NCBI GenBank assembly: GCA_023414875.1
Contig: JAEZMV010000014.1
Coordinates: 19,964-83,963 of the forward strand
DNA length: 64,000 nucleotides
Reading direction: 5' to 3'
Origin: Bacillota bacterium
GTDB taxonomy: Bacteria > Bacillota > Clostridia > Lachnospirales > Lachnospiraceae
Shown: piece by piece, positions 35,844-44,487 of the stretch
How positions within the stretch are numbered: the first letter of the stretch is position 1
How the letters are laid out: the number at the start of each line of letters is the position of its first letter
Notes under the pieces: model-generated
What the model saw: only the letters and a program-made list of their open reading frames with translations
The model's database searches: none
Told to the model about the DNA's origin: nothing
Program-made: the position numbers and the translations under genes

Positions 35844-37139
35844 TTATGCTATTTCATCCTTACTTTTCTTGGTTCCTCGCTTAACAATCGGCTTTCTTGT
35901 AATATTCTCTTCTGAAAATAATACTTTTGGCTTATCGTTGCCTAACACGGAATCTTTGGTAATGATGCATTTAATCGCTTTTGTATCGGAGGGGATATCA
36001 TACATGGAGTCCATCATAACCGTCTCCATGATAGCACGAAGACCCCTTGCTCCAATCTTTCTTTTAAAGGATTGTTTCGCAATTTCATCAATTGCATCAT
36101 CTTCAAACTCCAGCTCAACCCCATCAAGCTCAAACAGCTTTTTATACTGCTTGGTAATCGCATTCTTTGGCTCTGTAAGTATTCTTACCAATGCCTCCTC
36201 ATCCAGCATATCAAGTGCTACCGGAACAGGAACACGACCTACGAATTCTGGGATTAATCCAAACTTAATCAAATCCTGCGGCATTACCTGGCGGAACAGC
36301 TCACCAACATTTGTTTTGTTCTTCTCGTTGATTTGAGCATTAAACCCAATGGATTTCTGTCCGATACGGGCTTCAATAATCTTTTCCAAACCATCGAATG
36401 CACCACCGCATATAAATAAGATATTCGTAGTATCAATCTGAATAAATTCCTGATGAGGATGCTTTCTTCCGCCCTGGGGTGGAACAGAAGCTACAGTACC
36501 CTCTAAAATCTTTAATAATGCCTGTTGTACACCTTCACCGGATACATCTCTGGTAATCGATGTGTTTTCTGATTTTCTGGTTATCTTATCGATCTCATCG
36601 ATATAAATAATACCAAATTGAGCTCGCTCAATATCAAAGTCCGCAGCCTGTATAATCTTAAGAAGAATGTTTTCAACATCCTCTCCAACATAACCTGCTT
36701 CGGTAAGTGCAGTAGCATCAGCGATTGCAAAGGGAACATTTAATAATTTAGCTAATGTCTGAGCAAGATATGTCTTACCTGAACCGGTAGGACCTATCAT
36801 TAAAATATTGCTTTTTTGAAGTTCAACATCCAAATCCTTCTCAGCCAGTACTCTTTTGTAATGATTATAAACTGAGACAGCAAGCACCTTCTTTGCCTCA
36901 TTCTGCCCAACAACATGTTGATCTAAGAAAGCCTTAATCTCAGCTGGTTTCAACAAATTGATATCTGAATTAATGACTGGTTCACCATCAAATTCTTCTT
37001 CAATAATTTCACTGCATATTTCGATACATTCATCACAAATATATACTCCCGGTCCGGCGATTAGTTTCCTTACCTGGTCCTGTGTTTTATTACAAAAGGA
37101 ACATCTCAGCTGTTTTCTGTCATCAACTTTTCCTGCCAC
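35844..37139 (-). CDS. clpX: ClpX, ATPase subunit of ClpXP protease
   Basis: AAA+ unfoldase that feeds substrates to ClpP. The 431-aa product has an N-terminal zinc domain with C13, C16, C35 and C38, Walker A GPTGSGKT, Walker B IIYIDEIDKI, sensor motifs, and an arginine finger region. The start codon is GTG at 37139, the only start that keeps the zinc domain at normal length. It begins 51 bp after clpP, the usual tig-clpP-clpX order. Confidence 0.97.
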   Translation of the reverse strand: MAGKVDDRKQLRCSFCNKTQDQVRKLIAGPGVYICDECIEICSEIIEEEFDGEPVINSDINLLKPAEIKAFLDQHVVGQNEAKKVLAVSVYNHYKRVLAEKDLDVELQKSNILMIGPTGSGKTYLAQTLAKLLNVPFAIADATALTEAGYVGEDVENILLKIIQAADFDIERAQFGIIYIDEIDKITRKSENTSITRDVSGEGVQQALLKILEGTVASVPPQGGRKHPHQEFIQIDTTNILFICGGAFDGLEKIIEARIGQKSIGFNAQINEKNKTNVGELFRQVMPQDLIKFGLIPEFVGRVPVPVALDMLDEEALVRILTEPKNAITKQYKKLFELDGVELEFEDDAIDEIAKQSFKRKIGARGLRAIMETVMMDSMYDIPSDTKAIKCIITKDSVLGNDKPKVLFSEENITRKPIVKRGTKKSKDEIA

Positions 37140-37190
37140 TGCCTATCACCTCTCTCTGTGCTGTAATACGGTCCTTATTTCCTACAGAAA

Positions 37191-37772
37191 TTATCTGCTG
37201 GTAAGGATACCATCAATAATACCGTATTCACGTGCTTCTTCTGCCGTCATATAAAAGTCTCTTTCGGTATCTACTTCTATGACATTCAAAGGTTTACCTG
37301 TATTTTTTGCTAATATTTCATTTAATTTCTTTCTTGTTTTAAGAATATTGTCTGCGACAATCTTAATATCTGTTGCCTGACCCTTTGCACCACCGGAAGG
37401 CTGATGTATCATAACCTCAGCATTCGGAAGAGCAAATCTCTTGCCCTTTGCACCACCGGAAAGTAAGAATGCTCCCATGCTTGCTGCCATACCAATACAG
37501 ATGGTAGATACATCGCATTTAATATAATTCATCGTGTCATAAATAGCCATTCCTGCTGTTACCGATCCACCCGGACTATTAATATAGAAATTTATATCTT
37601 TACCTGGATCCTCTGACTCCAAAAATAACATTTGAGCTACGATCAGGCTTGCAGTAACATCATTTACGTCTTCTCCGAGGAAAATGATCCTTTCCTTTAA
37701 CAATCTGGAATAAATATCATAACTTCTCTCACCACGACTTGTTTGTTCAATGACATAAGGTACTAAACTCAT
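37191..37772 (-). CDS. clpP: ClpP, proteolytic subunit of ClpXP protease
   Basis: Serine protease of 193 aa, normal ClpP size. The catalytic serine is in GMAASMGAF, the histidine in EVMIHQP and the aspartate in VDTERDFYM. I chose ATG at 37772 because AAGGAGG lies 8 bases upstream; ATG at 37802 would add ten residues (MIKLDKEDKC) and cover that site. It follows tig by about 100 bp. Confidence 0.97.
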   Translation of the reverse strand: MSLVPYVIEQTSRGERSYDIYSRLLKERIIFLGEDVNDVTASLIVAQMLFLESEDPGKDINFYINSPGGSVTAGMAIYDTMNYIKCDVSTICIGMAASMGAFLLSGGAKGKRFALPNAEVMIHQPSGGAKGQATDIKIVADNILKTRKKLNEILAKNTGKPLNVIEVDTERDFYMTAEEAREYGIIDGILTSR

Positions 37773-37871
37773 ACATTTATCCTCCTTATCAAGCTTTATC
37801 ATGTTTTATCAACATATTATACGATAAATTTTTATTTGTTCTTACCTATAAAATAAGCTCTTAACCACAGT

Positions 37872-39158
37872 TTATGCTTCAACTGCTTTCTCTACAACAA
37901 CATCTACTGCTTTTTGAACTGCAATATCTGCTTTAATCTGTTCTTTTTCTTTCTCTCCGACTAATTCCTTAAGCTTATCTGCTTCCATCTGATACATAGC
38001 AGCCATCTGAATAAGCTCTTTCTCCAGCTCCTCTTCGGAAACTTCGATATTCTCAGCCTTAGCTACAGCTTCAAGAACTAATCTACTTTGGATACGCTTA
38101 ACCGCCTGAGGTCTTAAGCTTTCCATAAATTTCTTTGCATCCATTCCGGTAAACTGGAAGTATTGTTCGATGGAAAGGCCTTGATATTTAACTCTTTGTG
38201 CAAAATCCTCTGCCATCTGGCTTACCTGGGAATCGATCATAGGCTCAGGAATATCCATAGTAGCACCTTCTATAATCTTATCCACAATTTCATTTTCCTT
38301 CTCGGTCTTTAAATCCTTTTCCTTGCCTTCTTTAATTGTAGCCTTGATACTCTCTTTGTATTCATCTAATGTATTAAATTCTGATACATCTTGAGCGAAG
38401 TCATCATCTAGTTCAGGCAGCTCTTTCATTTTAATTTCTTTTACAACAACTTTAAACAACGCAGGTTTGCCAGCTAGTTCCTTTGCCTGATATTCCTCAG
38501 GGAAGGTAACATTAACTTCAACCTCTTCACCGATTGCTTTACCGATTAACTGCTCTTCAAATGTATCAATAAAGGAATGGGAGCCGATTGTAAGGGAATA
38601 ATCTTCTCCCTTACCTCCTTCAAACGCTACTCCATCAACAAATCCCTCAAAATCTATCGTTGTGATATCTCCGTCTTGAACATTTCTATCCTCAATCGTA
38701 ATTGTTCTGGAATTCTGTTCACGCTCTTTATTTATTTTTTCCATGATTTCTTCATCTGTAACGGTAGCTTCTTTTTTCTCTACCTTAATTCCCTTATATT
38801 CTCCCAAGGTAACTTCAGGCTTTAATGCGACCTCAGCTGTAAAAATAAAGCTCTTACCCTTTTCTATCTGAACTACATCAATATCAGGTCTGGAAACGAT
38901 ATCTAAGCCGCTTTCAAGAGCTGCTTTCTCATATGCCTCAGGAATTAATTCATTGGCAGCATCCTCATAAAAAATGCTTGCTCCGTACATCTTTTCGATA
39001 ATAGCACGGGGAGCTTTTCCTTTACGGAAGCCTTGAACATTCATTTTACCTTTGTTTTTAAGATATGCTTTTTGAAGAGCACTCTCAAATTCCTCAGCGG
39101 AAGCCTCTATCGTAAGCTTTGCCATATTTTTCTCTAATTTTTCTACCTGTAAACTCAT
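37872..39158 (-). CDS. tig: Trigger factor
   Basis: Ribosome-bound folding chaperone of 428 aa. The N-terminal ribosome-binding domain has the signature GFRKGKAPR at about 44-52, then an FKBP-type prolyl isomerase domain (GDITTIDFEGFVDG onward, about 160-250) and a C-terminal helical arm domain. AGGAGGA precedes the ATG. Three hairpins lie in its leader (39182-39257) and a promoter at 39351-39379. Confidence 0.96.
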   Translation of the reverse strand: MSLQVEKLEKNMAKLTIEASAEEFESALQKAYLKNKGKMNVQGFRKGKAPRAIIEKMYGASIFYEDAANELIPEAYEKAALESGLDIVSRPDIDVVQIEKGKSFIFTAEVALKPEVTLGEYKGIKVEKKEATVTDEEIMEKINKEREQNSRTITIEDRNVQDGDITTIDFEGFVDGVAFEGGKGEDYSLTIGSHSFIDTFEEQLIGKAIGEEVEVNVTFPEEYQAKELAGKPALFKVVVKEIKMKELPELDDDFAQDVSEFNTLDEYKESIKATIKEGKEKDLKTEKENEIVDKIIEGATMDIPEPMIDSQVSQMAEDFAQRVKYQGLSIEQYFQFTGMDAKKFMESLRPQAVKRIQSRLVLEAVAKAENIEVSEEELEKELIQMAAMYQMEADKLKELVGEKEKEQIKADIAVQKAVDVVVEKAVEA

Positions 39159-39181
39159 TTTGTATATTCCTCCTGTTTTTC

Positions 39182-39257
39182 GGGAGGAATTGTCCTCCCT
39201 GTATTTATGGAGAGGTATGACCTCCCTTTTTTATAAGAAGGATTTAATCCTTCTTAT
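39182..39257 (-). promoter_or_regulatory. Three consecutive SD/anti-SD hairpins in the tig leader
   Basis: Minus strand order: ATAAGAAGGATT/AATCCTTCTTAT (39233-39257), GGGAGGT/ACCTCTCC (39209-39226), GGGAGGAC/TTCCTCCC (39182-39199). Each stem contains an AGGAGG-like 5' arm and its CCTCC complement. The true ribosome site (AGGAGGA at about 39170-39176) follows immediately, about 12 bases before the ATG. The stems could compete with it or hold ribosomes on standby. Confidence 0.6.
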
Positions 39258-39350
39258 ATTATGTACTTTACTTTTTGCCATTTTGAAGCATTCCTATACG
39301 TCTTTCACGTAAAAGTACAATAAGTCTGACAAAGCAGACAGTTTGACATT

Positions 39351-39379
39351 AGTATATTATAACATATCAATTCTGTAAA
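39351..39379 (-). promoter_or_regulatory. Sigma-A-type promoter of tig-clpP-clpX
   Basis: Minus strand: TTTACA (39374-39379), 17-bp spacer, TATACT (39351-39356), with a TATAAT-like box in the spacer, about 195 bases before the tig ATG. The leader with three hairpins lies between. Confidence 0.6.
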
Positions 39380-39450
39380 TACTATATTTTATTTAATAAA
39401 GGCGTCGTTTATAAATACGGAACAGCCAATAAAAACAGGTTCTGCCTTAT

Positions 39451-40797
39451 TTATTCGATTACGTGACCCTGTTCCTTAAGCACCTGAACGACACGATCCA
39501 CCTGCTCTTTGCACATCTCTTCTGTTTTCGCTTCTACCATGACTCTGATCAGCAGCTCCGTACCACTTTCCCGAACCAGTATTCTTCCATCCTTACCAAG
39601 CTCTTGTTCCACCGATGCAACAATATTATTAACAGCAATATCTTCTTTGACCGCCTTCTTATCACGAACCTTAACATTAACAAGAAGCTGAGGGAATATA
39701 ACAACATCCTTATGAAGTTCAGACATGCTGGCTTTACTTTCAAGCATGACCTCCATCAATTTCAATGATGTTAAAACTCCGTCTCCGGTAGTGGCATGCT
39801 TACTAAAAATGATATGTCCTGATTGCTCTCCTCCAATGGAATGACCGTTTGTCATCATATTTTCATAGACGTATTTATCTCCAACCGCAGTTTTTTCATA
39901 GCGGATTCCTTTACGATCAAGGGCCTGATATAATCCAAAATTAGACATAATTGTGGTGACAACAGTATTATTTTCGAGTTCATTACGGTTCTTCATATAT
40001 ACACCGCATAAATACATAATTAAATCTCCATCTATAATATTTCCTTTATCATCTATTGCTAAACAGCGGTCTGCATCACCATCATATGCGAAGCCTACAT
40101 CCAGACTGTTATCCATTACAAATTTCTGCAATACCTCGATATGGGTGGAGCCGCAATTCTGATTAATATTTGTACCATCAGGATCGCTGTTAATTACATA
40201 GGTTTTAGCACCTAAAGCATCAAATACCCCTTTAGCAACTGTTGTTGCGGAACCATTCGCCAGATCCAGTCCAACTCTCATATCCTTGAAGGATCTTGTC
40301 GCAAGTGATATCAAATAACCGATATAACGATTTCTGCCGATTGCATAGTCGACTGTTCTACCGATATTTTCTCTGACTGCCAATGGCAAGGTATCCTCTT
40401 CACTGTCGAGGTATTCTTCAATGAGGGTTTCCACTTCTGCTTCAAGTTTATACCCATTTCCGTTCATTATCTTTATCCCGTTATCATAATAAGGATTATG
40501 ACTTGCAGATATCATAATACCGCAATCAAAGCCTTCGCTGCGCACAACAAAGGAAACACTGGGGGTTGTTGTTACATGTAGCAAATAAACATCCGCACCG
40601 CTTGCAGTTAAACCTGCTACTAAAGAATATTCAAACATATAGCTGGACCTTCTGGTGTCTTTTCCTATTACTATATTCGCTTTATGATTTTTACCATAAT
40701 AATATCCTAAAAATCTACCCACCTTATATGCATGCATTACTGTCAGATTAACATTAGCTTCTCCTCGAAATCCGTCCGTACCAAAATATTTACCCAT
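39451..40797 (-). CDS. glmM: Phosphoglucosamine mutase
   Basis: Interconverts glucosamine 6- and 1-phosphate for UDP-GlcNAc and peptidoglycan synthesis. The 448-aa product opens GKYFGTDGFRGEAN, has the phosphoserine loop in ISASHNPYYDNGIKI, the metal loop DGDADR and the sugar-binding GGEQSGH. GAAGGGA lies upstream. It is monocistronic. Lengths and motifs fit GlmM better than phosphomannomutase. Confidence 0.95.
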   Translation of the reverse strand: MGKYFGTDGFRGEANVNLTVMHAYKVGRFLGYYYGKNHKANIVIGKDTRRSSYMFEYSLVAGLTASGADVYLLHVTTTPSVSFVVRSEGFDCGIMISASHNPYYDNGIKIMNGNGYKLEAEVETLIEEYLDSEEDTLPLAVRENIGRTVDYAIGRNRYIGYLISLATRSFKDMRVGLDLANGSATTVAKGVFDALGAKTYVINSDPDGTNINQNCGSTHIEVLQKFVMDNSLDVGFAYDGDADRCLAIDDKGNIIDGDLIMYLCGVYMKNRNELENNTVVTTIMSNFGLYQALDRKGIRYEKTAVGDKYVYENMMTNGHSIGGEQSGHIIFSKHATTGDGVLTSLKLMEVMLESKASMSELHKDVVIFPQLLVNVKVRDKKAVKEDIAVNNIVASVEQELGKDGRILVRESGTELLIRVMVEAKTEEMCKEQVDRVVQVLKEQGHVIE

Positions 40798-40953
40798 GAC
40801 ATCATATCCCTTCCCTAATAATTATTAGTATATGCCATCTCTGCTGCAGCTGATGTATTTATATTCCAAATGGCACATTATACTCAAAGTATGTTCATTT
40901 TAACATAGATCGATTTATTTTGGAAACACATTTTTAATGCCGGGCGCACCAAA

Positions 40954-41005
40954 AAAGCATCACTGATTAGGTCAGTAATACTGACTTGAAATCAGTGATG
41001 CTTTA
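40954..41005 (-). terminator. Intrinsic terminator of the SASP gene
   Basis: AAGCATCACTGATT pairs perfectly with AATCAGTGATGCTT, with an inner GTCAGTA/TACTGAC stem, and six Ts follow on the minus strand, 20 bases after the SASP stop. Confidence 0.9.
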
Positions 41006-41025
41006 ATTACTATATGACTATACAA

Positions 41026-41244
41026 TTATTTTTGACCTGACATCTGTTGTTCTTGCTGTCTGATCATACGTTTAACCATTTCTCCACCTACAGAACCGTT
41101 CTGTTTGCTTGTTAAATCTCCGTTATAACCTTGTTTTAACGGAACACCGATTTCATTAGCGATTTCCATTTTGAAACGGTCAAGAGCTTCTCTTGCCTGA
41201 GGAACTTCTGCTCTGTTAGATCCACTATTGTTATTACTTGCCAT
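41026..41244 (-). CDS. Alpha/beta-type small acid-soluble spore protein
   Basis: DNA-binding spore protein of 72 aa that coats and protects the chromosome in dormant spores. It has the family motifs EALDRFKMEIANEIGV and YNGDLTSKQNGSVGGEMVKRMI; the first contains the germination-protease site region. ATG at 41244 follows GGAGGTG by 9 bases; a GTG at 41256 overlaps that site. It shows the host forms spores. The gene is likely read by a forespore sigma factor, but I could not pick a convincing SigG box. Confidence 0.95.
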   Translation of the reverse strand: MASNNNSGSNRAEVPQAREALDRFKMEIANEIGVPLKQGYNGDLTSKQNGSVGGEMVKRMIRQQEQQMSGQK

Positions 41245-41703
41245 ATTAATTTTCACCTCCGTTTTTTTAATATCAAAGCAACCAAGTACAAAATCAACTA
41301 GTTGTAGGTTCAGCGGTTACTTTTTAAGTATTATCACCGCGCGTGATTCTGTTTTGTATTGCCTGTAATCTTATTGTTTACAGCAATGAGAATTATTATT
41401 ATGGTAATTATTGCTTAGCAAACCATTCTTTTGAAGAATCGACAGAGGTAAACAAGATTCATTTTTAAAGTCGCTAAAATGATTTTATTTCATTGATTTT
41501 TTGTTTTTATATCTACTTTATTTTGCATAAGAAGATGCTTTATTATTCATCATTATTCTATTATTTTTTAAGATTTAAATATTGTCGTCACTATTTTTCT
41601 TTACAATTATAATATAATGAATAGGAACTTTTTTATCAAATCCCACTATGATTCATATACAAAAAAATCCTACCATAGAAATATATTATTGTTTTTTATT
41701 GAC
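41245..41703. other. Intergenic region between the SASP gene and ddl
   Basis: About 460 bp, no gene seen. It contains the SASP promoter region (not resolved), a hairpin at 41358-41387 (ATTGCCTGTAA/TTTACAGCAAT, one bulge) and long A/T runs. The ddl promoter starts just to the right. Confidence 0.5.
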
Positions 41704-41732
41704 TTTACTTGTAACAGGGTTTGCGTTATACT
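41704..41732 (+). promoter_or_regulatory. Sigma-A-type promoter of ddl-murF
   Basis: TTTACT (41704-41709), 17-bp spacer, TATACT (41727-41732), about 97 bases before the ddl ATG. A TTGACT five bases upstream of the -35 box is too far for normal spacing. Confidence 0.6.
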
Positions 41733-41828
41733 GTTTTGGAATAATGAAAAGAACACTTCGATTTGAATTATAAAATACATAGATATGAATCAGCGAATAA
41801 TTGTAGTCAGAGAAAGCGAGGAACAAGA

Positions 41829-42854
41829 ATGAAAGTAGTTGTGTTAGCAGGCGGGACCAGCACGGAAAGAGATGTATCCTTATCAACAGGAAGAATGATT
41901 TATAATGCTTTAAAAAATAAGGGACATCAGGCAATCCTTCTGGATGTGTACTTAGGCTATGAGGAGAATATAAGCAACATATTTGAAATAGATAAGGACT
42001 GGACCTCCAATATCGGTGCAATCGGAGTAGACAATCCGGATATTGAACATATTAAAGCCTTAAGAAAAGATAAGTCAAAGAGCTTCTTCGGACCGGCTGT
42101 GATCGATATCTGCAGTATGGCGGATATCGTATTTTTGGCATTGCATGGTGAAAATGGAGAGGATGGTAAAATTCAAGCCGCTTTTGATTTAATGGGCATT
42201 AAGTACACCGGTACGGATTATACCAGCAGCGCTCTTGCGATGGATAAGGCAATCTCCAAAGAGATTTTTGCATATTACAATATCCCCACACCCAATGGAA
42301 TTCATGTAAAAAAGGGTGAGTCATTTACATGGGATAATTATCCCTGCATCGTTAAGGTATGTAATGGCGGTTCCAGTGTAGGCGTATCCATCGTCTCCAC
42401 CAGTGAAGAGATGGAAGATGCCCTTGCAAATGTATTTATTTATGGAAACGAAGTCATCATCGAGCAGTATATCAAGGGTAGAGAGTTCTCCGTTGGTGTA
42501 ATCGATGCCAAAGCTCTGCCGATTATTGAGATAGCTCCTTTCGAAGGTTTCTATGATTATAAAAACAAATATCAAGCCGGAAGTGCATTGGAGACCTGTC
42601 CTGCCGACTTAAACGAAACGCTGACAAAGAAGATGCAATTCATTGCCGTGGAGGTATATAAGGCTTTACGCTTAAAAACATATGCTCGTATGGATTTCAT
42701 ATTGGATCAAAACAATGATATTTATTGTTTGGAGGCAAATACTCTTCCCGGTATGACCCCTACATCTCTTCTTCCCCAGGAAGCAAAGGTAATTGGAATG
42801 GATTTTGAGTCTTTGTGCGAAGAGATCATTACTATCTCTTTAAATAAATATTAA
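41829..42854 (+). CDS. ddl: D-alanine-D-alanine ligase
   Basis: ATP-grasp enzyme that joins two D-alanines for the peptidoglycan stem. The 341-aa product opens MKVVVLAGGTSTERDVSL (family VLxGGxSxEREVSL), has ALHGENGEDG, the serine loop GGSSVGVSIV, EQYIKGREFSVGV and LEANTLPGMTPTSLLP at the active site. ATG at 41829 has GAGG 9 bases upstream; the in-frame start at 41763 would add 22 unrelated residues. murF lies 61 bp downstream, a natural pathway pair. I see no vanA-type lactate-ligase features. Confidence 0.95.
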   Translation: MKVVVLAGGTSTERDVSLSTGRMIYNALKNKGHQAILLDVYLGYEENISNIFEIDKDWTSNIGAIGVDNPDIEHIKALRKDKSKSFFGPAVIDICSMADIVFLALHGENGEDGKIQAAFDLMGIKYTGTDYTSSALAMDKAISKEIFAYYNIPTPNGIHVKKGESFTWDNYPCIVKVCNGGSSVGVSIVSTSEEMEDALANVFIYGNEVIIEQYIKGREFSVGVIDAKALPIIEIAPFEGFYDYKNKYQAGSALETCPADLNETLTKKMQFIAVEVYKALRLKTYARMDFILDQNNDIYCLEANTLPGMTPTSLLPQEAKVIGMDFESLCEEIITISLNKY

Positions 42855-42915
42855 TACTAGCGATATCACAGGATATCAATAAGATGATGCAACCTAATAG
42901 TATGGGGGGTTAATA

Positions 42916-44316
42916 TTGAAGAATATGACTTTAAAACAAATAGCCAAGGCATGTAATGGACAATTATTTGCATCTGGTGACTATATGGAAACGGAAGCAG
43001 CCGGCGTAGTTATGGACTCCAGAATCGTGGAAAAGAACTACCTCTTTATTGCATCCGTTGGTGAACGTGTCGATGGCCACGATTATATTGATGAGGTTTT
43101 TGACAAGGGAGCCCTTGCTGTAATATGCGAAAAAGCTCCTGAAAATCCAAGGGGACCTTACATACTGGTAGAAAACAGCTTTCATGCTCTGAAGGACCTG
43201 GCTAAATGGTATCGGATGCAGCTTAATATAAAGGTAGTCGGTATAACCGGCAGCGTGGGTAAGACCAGTACCAAGGAATTCATCAGCAGCGTTCTTTCAG
43301 TGAAATATAATGTCTTAAAAACTGAAGGAAATTATAATAACGAAGTGGGTATGCCGCTTACAATTTTGAAAATCAGGGATTATCACCAGATTGCAGTTCT
43401 GGAGATGGGTATCAGTGATTTTGGTGAGATGCACCGCTTAAGTGAAATAGCAAAACCGGATATCTGTGTAATCACCAACATCGGACAGTGTCATCTGGAA
43501 AATCTGGGATCAAGACAGGGAATATTAAAAGCTAAAACAGAAATCTTTGATTTTATGTCAGAAGATGGATGGGTATGTATAAACGGTGATGACGACATGC
43601 TTACAACCATTCCTGAGGTAAAAGGGAAAAAACCAATCCGTTTTGGAATGAATACTGCGGATACAAATCATGATATCAGCGTCAGCAATGTTAGAACCCA
43701 TGGATTGTTTGGAAGCACCTGTGACATCCATATAAAGGATCAGGTGTTTACTGCCGAGGTATTACTTCCCGGCGAGCATATGGTTCTCAATGCAATGGCG
43801 GCAACCTCTGTGGGTACGTTATTAGATATGTCTCTGGAGGAAATCGCTACCGGTCTGAAAACTGTTAAACCGGTAGGCGGTCGAAGCAATATCATCCGGG
43901 AAGAAAACTGGACTATTATCGATGATTGCTATAATGCTAATCCTGTATCGATGAAAGCTGCTATCGACCTATTAGGTATGGCTGACACTAAAAAGATTGC
44001 GATTCTCGGAGATATGTTCGAATTGGGATACAATGAGAAGACTCTTCACAAAGAAATCGGAGCTTATGCTGCTTCCAAAAAGGTTGATATTCTGGTATGC
44101 GTAGGCGAGCTTTCAGCAAATATGTATGAAGGTGCCGCAGAGGTGATTAATAGAGAAAAGTCATCCTCCCTCGAGCAATTGTTATATTATAAAACCCGTG
44201 AAGAGCTAATTGCAGCACTTCCGTCCATCATAAAGAGAAACGATACCGTCTTGATTAAGGCCTCTCATGGAATGGGGTTTGAACAGGTGGTTAATAAGCT
44301 ACGCGACATAAAATAA
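42916..44316 (+). CDS. murF: UDP-N-acetylmuramoyl-tripeptide-D-alanyl-D-alanine ligase
   Basis: Adds D-Ala-D-Ala to UDP-MurNAc-tripeptide, the last cytosolic step of the stem peptide. The 466-aa product has the MurF N-terminal domain, the ATP loop GITGSVGKTSTKEFI (GxxGKT/S), NYNNEVGMPLT, DDCYNANPVSMKAAID and a Mur-ligase C-terminal domain. The start is probably TTG at 42916, 6 bases after GGGGGG; ATG at 42925 is too far from it. It follows ddl in one unit and ends at a strong terminator. Confidence 0.95.
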   Translation: MKNMTLKQIAKACNGQLFASGDYMETEAAGVVMDSRIVEKNYLFIASVGERVDGHDYIDEVFDKGALAVICEKAPENPRGPYILVENSFHALKDLAKWYRMQLNIKVVGITGSVGKTSTKEFISSVLSVKYNVLKTEGNYNNEVGMPLTILKIRDYHQIAVLEMGISDFGEMHRLSEIAKPDICVITNIGQCHLENLGSRQGILKAKTEIFDFMSEDGWVCINGDDDMLTTIPEVKGKKPIRFGMNTADTNHDISVSNVRTHGLFGSTCDIHIKDQVFTAEVLLPGEHMVLNAMAATSVGTLLDMSLEEIATGLKTVKPVGGRSNIIREENWTIIDDCYNANPVSMKAAIDLLGMADTKKIAILGDMFELGYNEKTLHKEIGAYAASKKVDILVCVGELSANMYEGAAEVINREKSSSLEQLLYYKTREELIAALPSIIKRNDTVLIKASHGMGFEQVVNKLRDIK

Positions 44317-44318
44317 TA

Positions 44319-44366
44319 GAATGCTCCTGATATCTTGGCTTCTAGCCATAGTACCAGGAGCATTCT
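44319..44366 (+). terminator. Intrinsic terminator of ddl-murF
   Basis: GAATGCTCCTG and CAGGAGCATTC pair around an inner stem (TGGCTTCTAGCCA), followed by TACTTTAATT, just 3 bases after the murF stop. Confidence 0.85.
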
Positions 44367-44487
44367 ACTTTAATTCATGCCTAACTTACATATCTACTAT
44401 GTAGCTTCTTTCAAAATTCTTTTCAATCTACTACTTCTCATCCTTCCAACATATAATAATAAAAACTGCGATTTGGAAGCTCTTATT

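Noticed and set aside
41245..41400. SigG promoter for the SASP gene
   Set aside because: Expected biologically, but no pair of boxes with acceptable spacing could be chosen by eye.
42904..42925. murF start at ATG 42925
   Set aside because: The GGGGGG ribosome site is 15 bases away, too far; TTG at 42916 is spaced normally.
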